Below, piece after piece: positions 1-27,100 of a DNA stretch of 64,000 nt (position 1 is the stretch's first letter; the number at the start of each line of letters is the position of its first letter). Both the position numbers and the translations under genes were made by a program. Source of the stretch: Ostrinia nubilalis (lineage: Eukaryota > Arthropoda > Insecta > Lepidoptera > Crambidae); contig NC_087093.1 of NCBI RefSeq assembly GCF_963855985.1, positions 9,741,501-9,805,500 on the forward strand, read 5' to 3'. The notes below the pieces were generated by a model. It was not told the DNA's origin, did not search any database, and was given only the letters and a program-made list of their open reading frames with translations.

Positions 1-13915
<13,915 letters not shown>

Positions 13916-14206
13916 ACTAACCATTACAAGTAACTGGAGCGACGTCTGGTGCGATGAACATGTTCTAAGAAACCATCCGATCTTTAAATTGTGTTAAATA
14001 ACGATCTCAACAAGATAATATTATGTATACTGCAAGTCTGGGTCATCTGCGCAGAAAATTGCGCGTGCGCGTCTTCTAGCGCTGCCACAACAACATACAC
14101 GGCAAGCGGTGTAGATTCCCACCCCAACCGACGCGATACTAAAGACATGTAGCCGAGTGAGATGTACATGAATATACTGCGGAACTGGGACCTTTCTATC
14201 TGCGCA

Positions 14207-14406
14207 ATGAGGGCTATCGTTTTTATACTTAACAGTTGGCACCCTTGGCGATTGACAGGACCTTACTCTACAGTGGCGCCATCTTGATAAGTGCAAATGC
14301 GATAGTCCTCCTACCACTTTAGCGCTCACCAGTTGGTGCCACTGTCTTCGCTACTAGCAAGTGACAGGACCTTACTCTACTCTAGCGCTAAAACGATAGC
14401 CCTCAT
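14207..14406. mobile_element. 200-bp MITE with ATGAGGGCTATCGTTTT ends
   Basis: The terminal inverted repeat of 17 bp is exact: 14,207-14,223 and 14,390-14,406. Inside, GTGACAGGACCTTACTCTAC-type blocks occur twice. It lies within the bchs 3' flank. Confidence 0.7.
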
Positions 14407-14703
14407 TTGGCCCATGCCCGTTTGCTAGCACTACCACGACAATATACATGGCAATTAGCAACAGAGAATACATCACCACACCTAAATCGACACGAAACTA
14501 ACGTAACAACTCGAACGATAATGATGCTAGTCTCTGCGTCGCAACCTGCGACGCCGCCTACTTATCACCCTGCTGCGATACTAAAGCCAGTGGGATAATG
14601 GCGAGATAAATGGTATCTTTCCTGCGTAGTAATCATGTAATCTATCGATCAAATTGCTTTATTGTTGATCACGGGTACAAAACTAATTATTATATTAAGA
14701 GCA

Positions 14704-14843
14704 GAGGTGGAATTGTGTAAAGCAATCGTAATCATTTGACAGTTCATAACGTACGATAAAGTCAGTTAAACAAAGCGTTTGACAGAATAATCGTACGTTA
14801 TGAACTGTCAAATGATTACGATTGCTTTACACAATTCCACCTC
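14704..14843. mobile_element. MITE with perfect 54-bp inverted repeats
   Basis: 14,704-14,757 and 14,790-14,843 are exact reverse complements (start GAGGTGGAATTGTG), with a 32-bp spacer. A CAG trinucleotide on each side may be the target duplication. Perfect arms imply a recent insertion. Confidence 0.85.
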
Positions 14844-17600
14844 AGATCTGTATTCCTCATGTAAAGGTAAACTTAAAAAACATAACCCTCCTTCTGGCGC
14901 AGTCGGGTAATAAAGTGTTTATATTGAAGAGACGGTTATTGGTTTATACATATTATGTATTTTAAGTTAATAATATGTATGTATTAACCTATTCAGTCAA
15001 TTTTATCGTACCTACTGTTTTCCTTTAAAAAGTAGGGACTTAAAAAGAACGAGCCACTGTTGCTTGAATTGATGAGTATATTAACATTAAAATTTATGGA
15101 TGTAACAACTTTGATTTAAAGAACGATCGAGGGGAAGACTGTATTTGTTTCAGTTTGCACTGTACTTTATTATTTTTTATGATGCACAACAATTCTCTCT
15201 TATTCCTTAGTTTCCTCATTTTAAAATTTTAATTTATTATATTTACATATACTTTTTATTTTTCTTACTATTTAAATTCTTTGTCAACGGTACACTGGAA
15301 CCATCCATTTAACTGTTGTGGAAATATTTCAAAGCGTCCTAATGTTAATATTTGTGAGCTCCTAGTCCATTTACTGATTGAATACGTATGAGACCCGTTT
15401 ATGTCGAACAAATATTAATAAAATAAGGTTTAATAGCCGTGCACAAAAAGTGAAATATTATTTTACATCGTAATATTTATACAATTCATCATAATAAAGA
15501 ATCCATCATTAGACGTGCCAATAAATTACTATTTTAAGACATTAGAAATAGAACTGTTTTTATTGAAGTATGGGAAAGTAGAGCATATTTATTTATTATT
15601 TTTAATTTCGAAAATCATATCTCCAAATCAATATTTATCTTTACACGATACCTTCGCTAATACTAACACAATTTTAAGATTACCGAGTTCCAATCAAGAG
15701 TGCGTTGAATTAAATGTTATTATGATATTGATAATTATAATAATATCGAATAGACTGTGTCAGTTAACATTTAAAACGATTTATTTCGTGGCGCAAATAA
15801 TTGACATCTTGCACGCATTGGGGGTGGTTAATTTGACGCTGGCCCCGCTTTCGCTACTCTCATGTTAGCGTGTAGTGAAAAGACATTTAGACAAATACAA
15901 ATTGCCGAATTCATATTTTTTCTGTTTATGGTTTTTAAATACACTAAAATTATGAGAACATGTTACGTGTTATGTGTGTTAGTGAATTAAATTGTATTTC
16001 CTAAATGAAAACGGCATAAACTCAAAATATACAGGATGCAAGGAATGTTAAGTTATGATGTGTGTCTTTAGTGTCTTAATTTATTTTCCGAAAAAATGTA
16101 GTAATTTTATGATCCCAAATTCGAGTCAGCGATTTAAGTTTACTGAAGTTGTAGACCTATCCCTTACATCCTGTTTATATCCATTGTTGTGAGTCTATGA
16201 ATTAAAAGAACAGTATGTTATGTTCCATGAGTGTATATTAATAATGTAATGATATAATCAAAACAAGACGTTAAAGAAAAATATAACAAAATCAATTTAA
16301 ATGAGTCTTGCCAATAAATTAAAAATTCTACAAATTTTGTCTATAGAAATCAGTATTAATAAATCTAAGGAATCTAAAGATTTTTATTACAAATTAATAA
16401 TCAGATTGGTTATTTATGATCTCGATCTATTCAGTTTGAATGGGACTTAGAAAAACTAATGTATTGATATTAATTAAATTGTGATGTGATTATTGAGGAC
16501 TAAACAAATGTATTAATATTATAATTATTTGAAATGATTTTTTTCGTATATTAATTTAAATGTGATATATTTTTATTATTTTAGAAGCTTTGTGAAATGA
16601 TGATATTTATAAAACTTTATTATGTCATTATCATTCCAGTTTTTTTGGAATTATAACTATCCATTATGAATTGTATGAACTAGTCATATTTATGTATTAT
16701 ATTTATGTTGTGTTTAGTTAGTTAGATACTAATGTTACTTTCTGCTTTAGTATTTGTTTTACTTTTTAACTATCTGCATTTTAGGTAACATTCCCAGTTA
16801 CTATACTCGTTGTTACAAATCTATATTTTAAGGACACATTATAAACGTATAATAGGTACACGTTTTACAGATATAATATGTGCTTTGTTGCAACGTTTTA
16901 TTAATATTATACAAATATAATAATATAATACATTTCATAAAACATAATATAGTAATCATAAACCCTATCCACTTACAGGGTACATAAATAAATATTGGAA
17001 CTGCTATTGTATCTACCGTGCTTCACACTACAGTGTGCTTTTGAAACTCGCAAAAAAAAAATGAATATCATTGTTTTAAAGTGTAGTAATATGAAATAAT
17101 TTTGCCAACGTCTGAATGTTATGTACCAAAAATATTAAAACTTCCACTTTTTAAAGAAGTTTATCATAACTAATACTTTTTATTAATTTTGATGAAACTT
17201 TGGAAAAAAACAAACTAATCAACAACAGCGTTTGCAAAATACGATGATGTATAAATCATCCAACGTAGTTTTCTATGTTTGTAAATTGGTAGAGATGTTA
17301 GAAGGATTGGAATGTAAGACGATAAGAATAATAATTAAATATCTTACAAAATTAGAGTTGGAGAAATAATTTTAGATGGAATCTGGTCTCTGTAGTACAT
17401 AACAAAGCTATTTGATATAATTAGGCTTAAATATATGTAAGTGGATGTTTCTTAGTCACCCGATCTGTATGTATAGAAGAATAATTTACAGACAATATAT
17501 ACGTTGTTTAGGTAGTATGTAGGCACTGAAGTTTATGCCGTTGACTAATATATTCATGTATAAATGAATTAAATGGTGCAGCAAGCCGAATACGGTGTTT

Positions 17601-20600
17601 TATTTCATTGTTTACCTTTATTTTAAAATATTATCTTACCAAAAGATTCTCAATCAGGTAAACATACAAACAGTTTTTTTTTTTTAATTCTTGATTGTAG
17701 GCAAATAGGATGAAATAAAAGATGTTTTTCAACTAAACATAATATTTATTATTCTTCATAATATTTGAACTCTTCGTTATCTAAAATATCTACAATTCGC
17801 GTAGGTATTTACACGCTTTAGACAAAGATAAAATCACTGTAGAAAGAATATACAATAACATTCAACGAATTTTTTGAACGACATGATTTTGGTTCTAAAT
17901 TAAGTACACGTTCACTTTTTCATTATAAGTACACGTTCGGATTTAGCTTACCGAAGAACCTAACTTAATGTACTTTTTATGTAACAGACATAATATTCAC
18001 AAAATATGGTGCTTTTAAATATAAGAGTGCATTATACATTTCTAATGTCGGATAATTCAGTAGACAGATATCACATAATAATTTTATTACTCGAAAACCT
18101 CTGGTATTGATGATAAGATTTAAGAAATATATTTTTATTATCTCTGATCATCATTTTAAATCTGATGAGCTAGTAAGTATAATATAGTCAAAAATATGTT
18201 TGAATAAATAGCAGAATGGCAGAGAGTGAAGTCATTTTGTATTCTTTTTAATAAATATAATAATGTCAATTTAATCATACGGATAATGTGCCACTGTTAA
18301 CGAGTAATAATAATACATTTTCACAACATCAATAATTTTCTATAAGAGGAAATATTTTTAAGTACATTCCCAATATTACGGAGATCTCAGTAAGTAGATA
18401 AAAGGCGCGAGATACATTACGCAATGCTTCTTAGTAAGGTACATTTTACAAACTGTTACAAATGTAAGTACACGCGTGCGATATAATATTCATTATACAT
18501 TTATGCAAGGCTAGCTAGTGATATGCGATCATTGTTTAGTTCCACTATACTATCACCAATATACATTTGCAGTAAACTGGAATGTAAAAATTAAATAAAT
18601 TATTGACGGATTTATACTGCAGTTATTTTTATGAAACATTCAAATAAGGACTAATGAATTTAAGACGGACCAAGTTAGTTATTGTTGTCTGGTTTTGAAC
18701 AATATGTAAAATACTTTTGTCAATAGACATCGATAAAACCAATAACAAAACAAATGTAACATAAACATAGATACTTATTTGAAAACAACAAGTACACCAT
18801 CTACTACAGTGAACAGACGTAAGATAAGAAACATTATCATTTGTTCGACCCGAAAACCACCCTAAAGTTAATCGCTATTAATAAAAAAAGTATAAAAAAC
18901 AGATCCACGAAGGGTTACACAAGTAAATATCCTACAAATTTACAATTATATACAAAAGGAAAAAATATGTCCAAAACCCTATGATACAATTACGTAATTG
19001 TTTAACAATAAAATACTGCATTGTTCATTTAATGTTTCCACGCGTTTACGAGGCGCCCGGCACGAAGTAATACTGCATGGACGAATGTTCCGCGGACACG
19101 ACAGCCTACGCGGGCGATGTGCAACGCAGAAGCACAGTGCGAGTTTATAATTAAGTACATCTACATGCACGTAAGCTGAATTATATTTTTACCTAACGAT
19201 ATATAAATAATGTTAGAAGCTAGAATAGTATTCAAGCCCGTGATGAACGTATCTAATGATACTTCCTTCCATAACTGTTGTAACGTGTCTATTTTAACAT
19301 GCCAGTTTTAGCGTATCTTTATGTTATTCGCTATGCATGTTTCGATGTTAGAGTTAGGATTTAGTGGCTGAGATACGTTCTTAACTAGTAGCTTGAAAAA
19401 ATTGTGCTTTACTTTTCATGTATTACATACAAACAATTCAATCTAAATACAACCGAGACTTTCAATGTGTTTGAATTCAAACAACAGACGCCGCAATTTT
19501 CAATAAACTCACACTCTTCTATTAACAAATAATTAAGTATATTTCTCAATAAATAAGTTTCCTCCACAAATCCGTTGAATATTTTTCTTCCTGGCAAGGG
19601 ATTTTTGTATATACGTACATAAATATACATTATATTAATACATTCAAGTGCGGACTATGCGTAAAATGGCATAAACACACTTGATGCGTCATCGTCGCCC
19701 GACCAACGCGGGTGTCGCACCATTTAGTGTTCGTCGTAGGAACTCTAGCGGCCGAGCGACGCGACACAATACTGACAGCGTAGCGCCTCTATGCTAATAA
19801 CAAGTGCGCAGAAATTGGATTAACATTTTAAAACATGTCCAGAGGACAATATAGTCACTCTCTTATGTATAATCACAGGTGATATACATAAATAAGTGAG
19901 CAACGACGGCATCACTATTTATTCGTCGATTTTAATACCTAACAACAATAATGGGATTATCAGAACGATTAAATATTTAAGTACAAACTCACGTTCTTCG
20001 TTGTTACTACGTACGTCAAAGTCATTGCAATTTTAGTCCCAATATTTTAATTGGGCAATAATTTTAATAGAATAAATATTTTGTTGATTACGACATAATT
20101 ATTTTAATCATATCAAACATTTAATTTTCGAGGTTAATGACAACACGTTTTTGTAACACTGCAATCGTACACCATTTAGAAAAATATATTTACAAGCACT
20201 TTTTCAGGTACTATTTGCAGTAACTCAAATTGTGAGTTTCCAATATCCAAGCCACATTATAAGCGCTAATTTCCAGATATTTATGCTTACTGCTTAGATC
20301 AGACAATACGTGATTAATGTTCTTCCTTGGAAATCTTTCTGTTGAAGTGTGACCATAATCAGCATAACGACTGTATAATTAAATATTGGACGTTTTAATC
20401 TTTATATGAATACCCAGCACACAATAATAAAATTCCATACAAGACTCGATTGACTTCACATCGTGTATCGTGTACATTTGAAATAGGAACTGGATTTAAT
20501 ATGGATTCACTTATTTCCAATGCTTCGTTGTTTCCATCAAAAGCTGAAGTATTATGGCTTCAAGCGGTCTTTTTTATTCTCAAATTAAGTTGCGGCTACT

Positions 20601-20873
20601 ATCAATTTACGGGTGCCAGAATTTCCAATGCGCAGTAGTTATCGACAACTGAAGCATTACTGCTTCAAGGATCTTCACTTTACGCTACGGCTTACGGGCC
20701 ACACAAAATTTAATCCAGAGCTGGAGTTTTCCGTCTTCAAACGATGAGTTGTCCCTAGCCGGCCACAAATGACTACCAGGAGACGGAATCAATAGATTTA
20801 GGGATGCCAACATTCCTAATGCTTCGTCGAAATGATTAAGAGCTTCAAGTTCAAGCGGTCAGGTGTCACCTGT
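17601..20873 (-). other. Intergenic sequence and probable numb 3' UTR
   Basis: This is A+T-rich DNA downstream of the numb stop. About 20,500-20,860 holds three loose copies of an approximately 120-170-bp unit with TCCAATGC and GCTTCAAG motifs. The ORFs here are short and unsupported. Confidence 0.4.
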
Positions 20874-21140
20874 TTAGAGGGGAGCGGGGGCGGGCGCGGG
20901 CGCTAGGAAGGGGTTGGTGGAGTGGTGTCCGGCGTAGCTGGCGGCGCGTCCGGCGGCGGCGAGCGGCGGCGCGCGCGCCACGCGTCCGAGCCACGCGTCC
21001 GGATGCGGCAGCGCGGCGGCCGCCCGGACGGGCACCGGCTCGGCCTCGGCCTCGGCGAGCGCGCGGAGACCGAGCGATAGTTGCTGGCACATCGCCGCCA
21101 CTGGGTCTTCGCTCATCGAGCCTAGAGAGGTGATCGAGTT
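20874..21140 (-). CDS. numb: numb exon 7, C terminus with NPF motif
   Basis: It encodes [40 protein letters not shown] and [15 protein letters not shown] then TAA. The CQQLSLGL and WLGRV blocks match fly CQELSQGL and WLGHV. NPF binds EH domains of endocytic proteins such as Eps15. It is very GC-rich and Ala/Pro-rich. The acceptor TTCCATTCCAG is phase 0. Confidence 0.9.
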   Translation of the reverse strand, partial: NSITSLGSMSEDPVAAMCQQLSLGLRALAEAEAEPVPVRAAAALPHPDAWLGRVARAPPLAAAGRAASYAGHHSTNPFLAPAPAPAPL

Positions 21141-24100
21141 CTGGAATGGAAAGTGTATTTTAAGTTACTTCACGTTTAATGTATAAAAGTAGAGATTACA
21201 CTCACACACGAATTTGAAAGGCGATTCTAGGGCATTGAATTTGGAATATGAACTTTTGGGATTTGTCAAATTAAGTTATTCTGGCGATATCAGATTCTTT
21301 TCGATCGACCAAATAGATAAAAATGGCTGCACTAAAATGCATACCTATTTAATTTTTATCCCTATTATATCAGCAATGGATATTACACAACAGATTAACC
21401 GTTGGGGAAGAAAGGTTCTCAACTTTGTACAGGAAGTCGCAGCGTACTGGGGACTACCTGGCAGCCTGTGGTTGACCAATTTGTTAAGCTTGCGCAAAGT
21501 CATCCAAAACCGTATGTTGTTCCCTTCTTTTATGGTTAACGTCTAGCAGTAATCTTCTAGCTAGACGATAAAGCCAGGCTTGTTCATCTCCGCGAGTTTA
21601 CATCGAAAACACGCACGATGGCCCACCTACAGGATACTATTCGACAAGGCCTCACATACGAGCGAACATTGACTCACGCACGCGTATTCTTGTGTATGAT
21701 TCAGGAAGAAACTGCTTAAATAATAATAAAAACACAGAATGTACTTTTTTAAGTTGCCTCAAGACACTGAGAGGTAAATAAGTAGTATTAGAGGCCGGTA
21801 GATCTTTTCTCATAATTAAAACACTGGATACTCATCTTTCACATTATATTGCCTTATTTTAGATACAATTCATCACTTAGCACAAAAGCGCGCGGAGTCG
21901 TCTCCGCGCGTCCCTCTATTCTGACGTTTGATTCTCGTGTGACATTGACAATACGTCAATGTCACTATGACAGTAGCTCATTGGCTATAACGATACCGCT
22001 ATTTTAACGTTTTATATTTTTCACAATTAACAGTTCGGCCTTCCTGCAATTCCTTCGCCCTCGAAGGTCTGCTCATGGCACACTTGACGCCTCGTATTGG
22101 GATCCAGCTGAGCACCTGGCTAGATCCACTCTGCCTTCTCCACCACCATTCGCACCACACGCTGACCACCTTTGGTTCTGCTGAAACGAGAAATCATCAC
22201 ACAATACATCTATATCATCGTCACACGGTACATCTATATCATCACACAGTACATCTATATCATCATCACACAGTACATCTATGTCATCATTACACAGCAC
22301 ATCCATATCATCTAGAAGCTCAGCGTGCTCCTCAATCAGTAGCGCCACGCCAATGGTCATACAGACGCTATCACAATTATCTCTTCGTTCAATATTTTAG
22401 AATCAGCTGCTTCAATAATGACAATAATGTCGATCACACACATGCCATCTTAATCTAGGCACCATAGCTCATATGCCCAAAATGTTACCACCGACGAAAC
22501 TCATCCTTTGATGCCCAATTAGGCCTTTATCCAAGGTTTCTATCAAGTTTGTTCAACCACCACAAAAATACAACTTATTGGTTCCGATAAACTCCAAATC
22601 ATAGAACTGTAACCCATTCTACTTCCAAGAATGGAAAGAACCCTCACTGTTGATGAGCAGTGGACTGCATGTTCGTGGGCTAGGAACCGGCATAACTCTT
22701 GAAGGCAGAGTACTTGTTGTAGACAGCTTTATTTCTGAGTTCTTCACTTTTTCTTTTCGACCACTTTGATTTCTTAACTCGCTTCTTATCTGAATTAAAC
22801 TAGTCAGCTGGAATGCCCTGCTCCCTATTTTATACTCTTCCCTTTCTCTCGCGATATTGCCATCTCTGTCTCTCATGTTCTAGAATATTCAAAGCGAGAG
22901 GTCCGATGTGACCGTCTCGTTATCCTCGATCTTCCCAGTGACGAGATGCAGTGTTGCTCGATCGTCACGTCATCGTCCTTGCCTTCTTGCCGTGGCCATC
23001 CAGACTTCGGTCTTCTGAGGAACGACGGCCCTTGGAACAACAGACTCATCCTCTTCCGATGTAGGCACGTATCCCGCTCTCGACGCCACGTCGGCTACGT
23101 TCAAGTGAGTGGGTACTCAAACGCTACTCCGACGGCCTTGTCTCCTCGGTGATCTCTTCAAGTCGATGCGCTCCGTAGGGTGTATAGCGGCGGCTTCCGT
23201 TCCGCAGCCAATGCAGCACAGTTTAGGAGTCACTCCAGTAGATAGTGTCTTCTACAGGCAGCCGATGCACTTCCGTTCATGCTGCTTGTAGCTCCAACCT
23301 CGATATCGTTGAGCCACTTTGGCACGCGCAGCTACCAGCACAACTTCCGCGTCCTTCCTGTCGTTGTAAGTGAGGTGCCAATACGCAACGGCGGCGTAGG
23401 CTTCCTCGCCTGCATCGCAGAAGATGTGCAGCTCTCGGAGTTTCATTTATCTCCCCCCCCGTAGTAGTATCGAGGAATACGCAGTCTCTTCATAATCTGC
23501 AGGTCTGACAGCCATTTCTCGAAGTATGCTGTGACGTCTTCCAGCACGGGCTCGTCCCATCCGGTCTTGAGGCGCCACTGCTTTTCAGGAGCTTCTAGGG
23601 GAGTCGCTCCTTTCTTCGTGCGCCTGCCGCTCGGGGCGACTGCTAGCAGCCTGTCGTCGTTGCTGTTCCAGTTCCGGACATGGAAGACCGCCTTCCTGTG
23701 GTCTTCGTAAACTTGAAAAATCACTTCTTTGCTTGCTCGATGTCGTTGAAGCTTTCCACGAAGTCACCACTACAGCGCCCGGCGTATGCCTTTCTCAGTA
23801 GGTTCTCCATTTGCTCATGATACTGCCTCTTCTCTTCGGTATTATTCAGAATTAATTTAGAACATTGTGAAATCCTAATGACGTAATTATAATGAAGTTA
23901 TACAATGCAATACAAATAAAATAAATACTATCGGACCTAAATGATTTATGGGATTGGTTATGGTTCTTTTAACATTTTCTCTTTATACCCACACAGATTA
24001 GGCCATTCCACACAGTTTGCGCCTCGCCACACAGCCCTATGATGTCGCTACACAAGCCAAAACATCATAGTTCATGATGTCTCCCACACAAGACACGACA

Positions 24101-27100
24101 TCTTCACAATTCCTGATGTCACACCAGACATCCCACTCAGAATGGCAATGTCCACACAGTTTCAAGACAATGCCACATGTCCTCCTCACACAGCTATCAG
24201 GACATCCATCTCACACAAAATGACAAAGTCCACCCAGTTTCATGACAATGCCCACTGGTGTATGATCCTCACATAGTACATCATACCCCTATTATTATTA
24301 TTATTATCAAACCATTCCCATAATCACAACATCATAAGAAATTTGCTAAAATTATCTTTATTTAAATAATAAAATATTTCAATGTAAACTCTAAAATATT
24401 AAGATGAATAACACAACTACATAAATCATCATCAATAATGCCAGTAATAAACAGTGAAACAAACTGCAACTTTATCATAATAAACTTACTGTTATTGTTG
24501 TGTTGACAGCAATACACTTCCAACTATTATCTTTGGAAACTGCACATACTTCCATGAACTTACCATCCTCAAATAGGAACAAGCATTCATGGAAATATCC
24601 AAGAACTTTAATTTAACAAGTACAATACTTCTCTTCTCATGCTTGGCCAAAATTCACCCACAATGCAACTGACTTCATATTCAAGTATCTGTTGTTTCAG
24701 TCATACAGGGAAGCACACAACACAATCATCACCAATATAAACTTTATTTGATCACTGCTAGTACTTTGCTCCATTGATACCATTATTCAAAAACATAACC
24801 CTCCTTCTGGCGCAGTCGGGTAAATAGCTAACTTTCGCACAGTACAGTAGTATACCACACAATAGGCCAATGCTTATGACCAATGATAAGCATTTATTTC
24901 TATTCAAACACATAATTAACTCTCTTATTCACCATTATAAATAATAACTTTTTGCTTAAAACTGTTCGCGGCAGTTGGGAAGTTCTAAAGTCTAGCAGTA
25001 GACTGTAGCCAATTTATTATTACAATCTGTTCACACTCAAGTTAATTGTATGCAATTTCATGCCAATGACAAGAATAAGCACAGTTAAGCAACCAAGCCG
25101 CAGTGGCACTGCTAGTCTCAGCTCAACCCTTGCAATAAAACATTAATTCAACTCACCAAATATCACAGCTGATTCCTTTTGTATTACATTTTCATTCACC
25201 AAATATCACAGCTGATGCCCTTTTGTATTGCATTACCTTCTGTCCAACTCCAAATCACTTATGTGAAGTACCCTTGTTCAGTGTTCAGCTTCACTCAGGT
25301 ATTGCACTTGACTGATTTGCTCACCACAGGGTCAACCCGCAGACAGATAAGTCACCATATCTAAAACTCAAGTCAAATCTAAAAATATGCACACACAACA
25401 TGCTACAACCAGTAACCTTTTTATTAAACAGCTAATAAATAACCTCAAGATTAAAATCATTTCACCATGTGGGAAGAATAACCAACAATAATGGCTGGTA
25501 CACAAGAATACTCTTTAAGTTAAATGTACCACATTCTATATCTTTTTTTTTTTTAATTATAATAATTGGATAAATTTTAATCACCCACACTAATTTTCAA
25601 TTTTAGTGATACAACCCAAATCACTACTGGCAGCAGAAATTAATTGATAAGTTGGAAAAGTTCAATATTAACATTATCTTAACTCAAAATATAGCATCAT
25701 GTAACATAATAATAATTATGTTTCACAATAATTGAAGTATCAATCACTATAAGAGTACCAAAAATACACCACATGTTCAACAGCATAACTGGCTGCTTTA
25801 CTTAATTTCAATTTACAAATTAAGCTATTTAATAGATTTTATCTCATCTTATAGTGCTCAACATCAAGAAAGAAACATCATGATACTAAAACTGGTTTAC
25901 ACAACACAGACCTTAGCTTCAATTTACTTGAATAAAACTAATTATTAATTCTTCTCCAAAATAATGCCAAGTGGTTACTCGGGCATGATCACCAAACTTA
26001 TTTAATTTATCTGACCAAATTCTATCTATTCTTTATAGATTTTAAATCTCAACAAGTTATTCTTTGCAGAATGTAAACATGAACAAATGAACACCGTTCA
26101 ATTTAATTTGATTTACTAAAATAGTTTATTAGGCATTGCAATTAAAGTGAGCACATACCATAGCTTTCACACACATTCCTGGCATTATCAGTAAAGACTG
26201 ACAATACCTATAACATTTGATGCTTCATTCACTTCCATGCATTATTTGGCTCAAAAGGAAATGTGTTAATATTGTTGCTGTTAGAATATTCGATAGCAAT
26301 AATGAATCGTACCTGCTCTGGGGCCATCGTTAGTCAGATTGTTCACCACTTACGTGACCACAAGCCAAGTTACGGAGGGAGTATCTTCATAATTTGCGTC
26401 ATCATTTGTCGTACTTAAATACTTTTCTGCATCTCACACATTTGTCAGCATGGTTTCCTTGATATTCTCTCTTCTTCATATTCAATTATAATCATAGAAT
26501 CGTGGGCGTTTTGTGTTAATATTCGTGACAAATAACACGAAACATTGGTCACCTGGAACACTTTGAAATCACGTTACTATCATAGGTTTCAGATCTCACT
26601 TCTGAACTATTAGAGGCCGGTAGATCTTTTCTCATAATTAAAACACTGGATACTCATCTTTCACATTATATTGCCTTATTTTAGATACAATTCATCACTT
26701 AGCACAAAAGCGCGCGGAGTCGTCTCCGCGCGTCCCTCTATTCTGACGTTTGATTCTCGTGTGACATTGACAATACGTCAATGTCACTATGACAGTAGCT
26801 CATTGGCTATAACGATACCGCTATTTTAACGTTTTATATTTTTCACAATTAACAGTAGTTAATATTATTCATGATAATTCATGTTAAATCATGTATTTCC
26901 TCCGCCATTTTCCGCAGTTTGGCACCTCACGTCACATAATTTTACCGAAGTCAGCCCTATAGCTTCGGTGCAGTGCTGATCACTGACGTTTGTCAACAAA
27001 ATGGTGCTTGACTCTTGAGACAGGCTAAATTACACCATATTGTTAATGACATTGAGCATACATTTTTTTAAATACCTTCGCGAAGTAAAACTTCTGTACG

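Larger units (their letters stand above)
13916..17600 (+). other. bchs 3' UTR and intergenic stretch
   Basis: This is A+T-rich sequence with several AATAAA sites (one at 14,909). It contains two decayed copies of the last codons of exon 22 (14,065-14,106 and about 14,411-14,455) and two MITEs. The true poly(A) site cannot be fixed from sequence. No convincing gene is seen. Confidence 0.5.
21786..26854 (-). mobile_element. Pao/BEL-type LTR retrotransposon, 5.07 kb, identical LTRs
   Basis: Two 247-bp LTRs (21,786-22,032 and 26,608-26,854) appear identical. On the minus strand they begin TGTTAATTG. GTAG flanks both sides (21,782-21,785; 26,855-26,858), read as a 4-5-bp target duplication. The interior has only a broken pol segment and long A+T-rich sequence with no long ORF, so it is non-autonomous. 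It sits in numb intron 6, in the same direction as numb. Confidence 0.88.

Noticed and set aside
15515..15868. 117-aa frame downstream of bchs
   Set aside because: A+T-driven composition, no motif, no promoter or splice context.
20866..21090. Second minus frame over the last numb exon
   Set aside because: It is an alternate frame of GC-rich exon 7; the numb frame is fixed by [13 protein letters not shown] and NPF.
21214..21546. 110-aa plus frame
   Set aside because: No recognisable domain, no splice context; probably chance.
22073..22360. Gene encoding an Asp/Cys repeat protein
   Set aside because: It is a minisatellite inside a defective LTR element, without support for expression.
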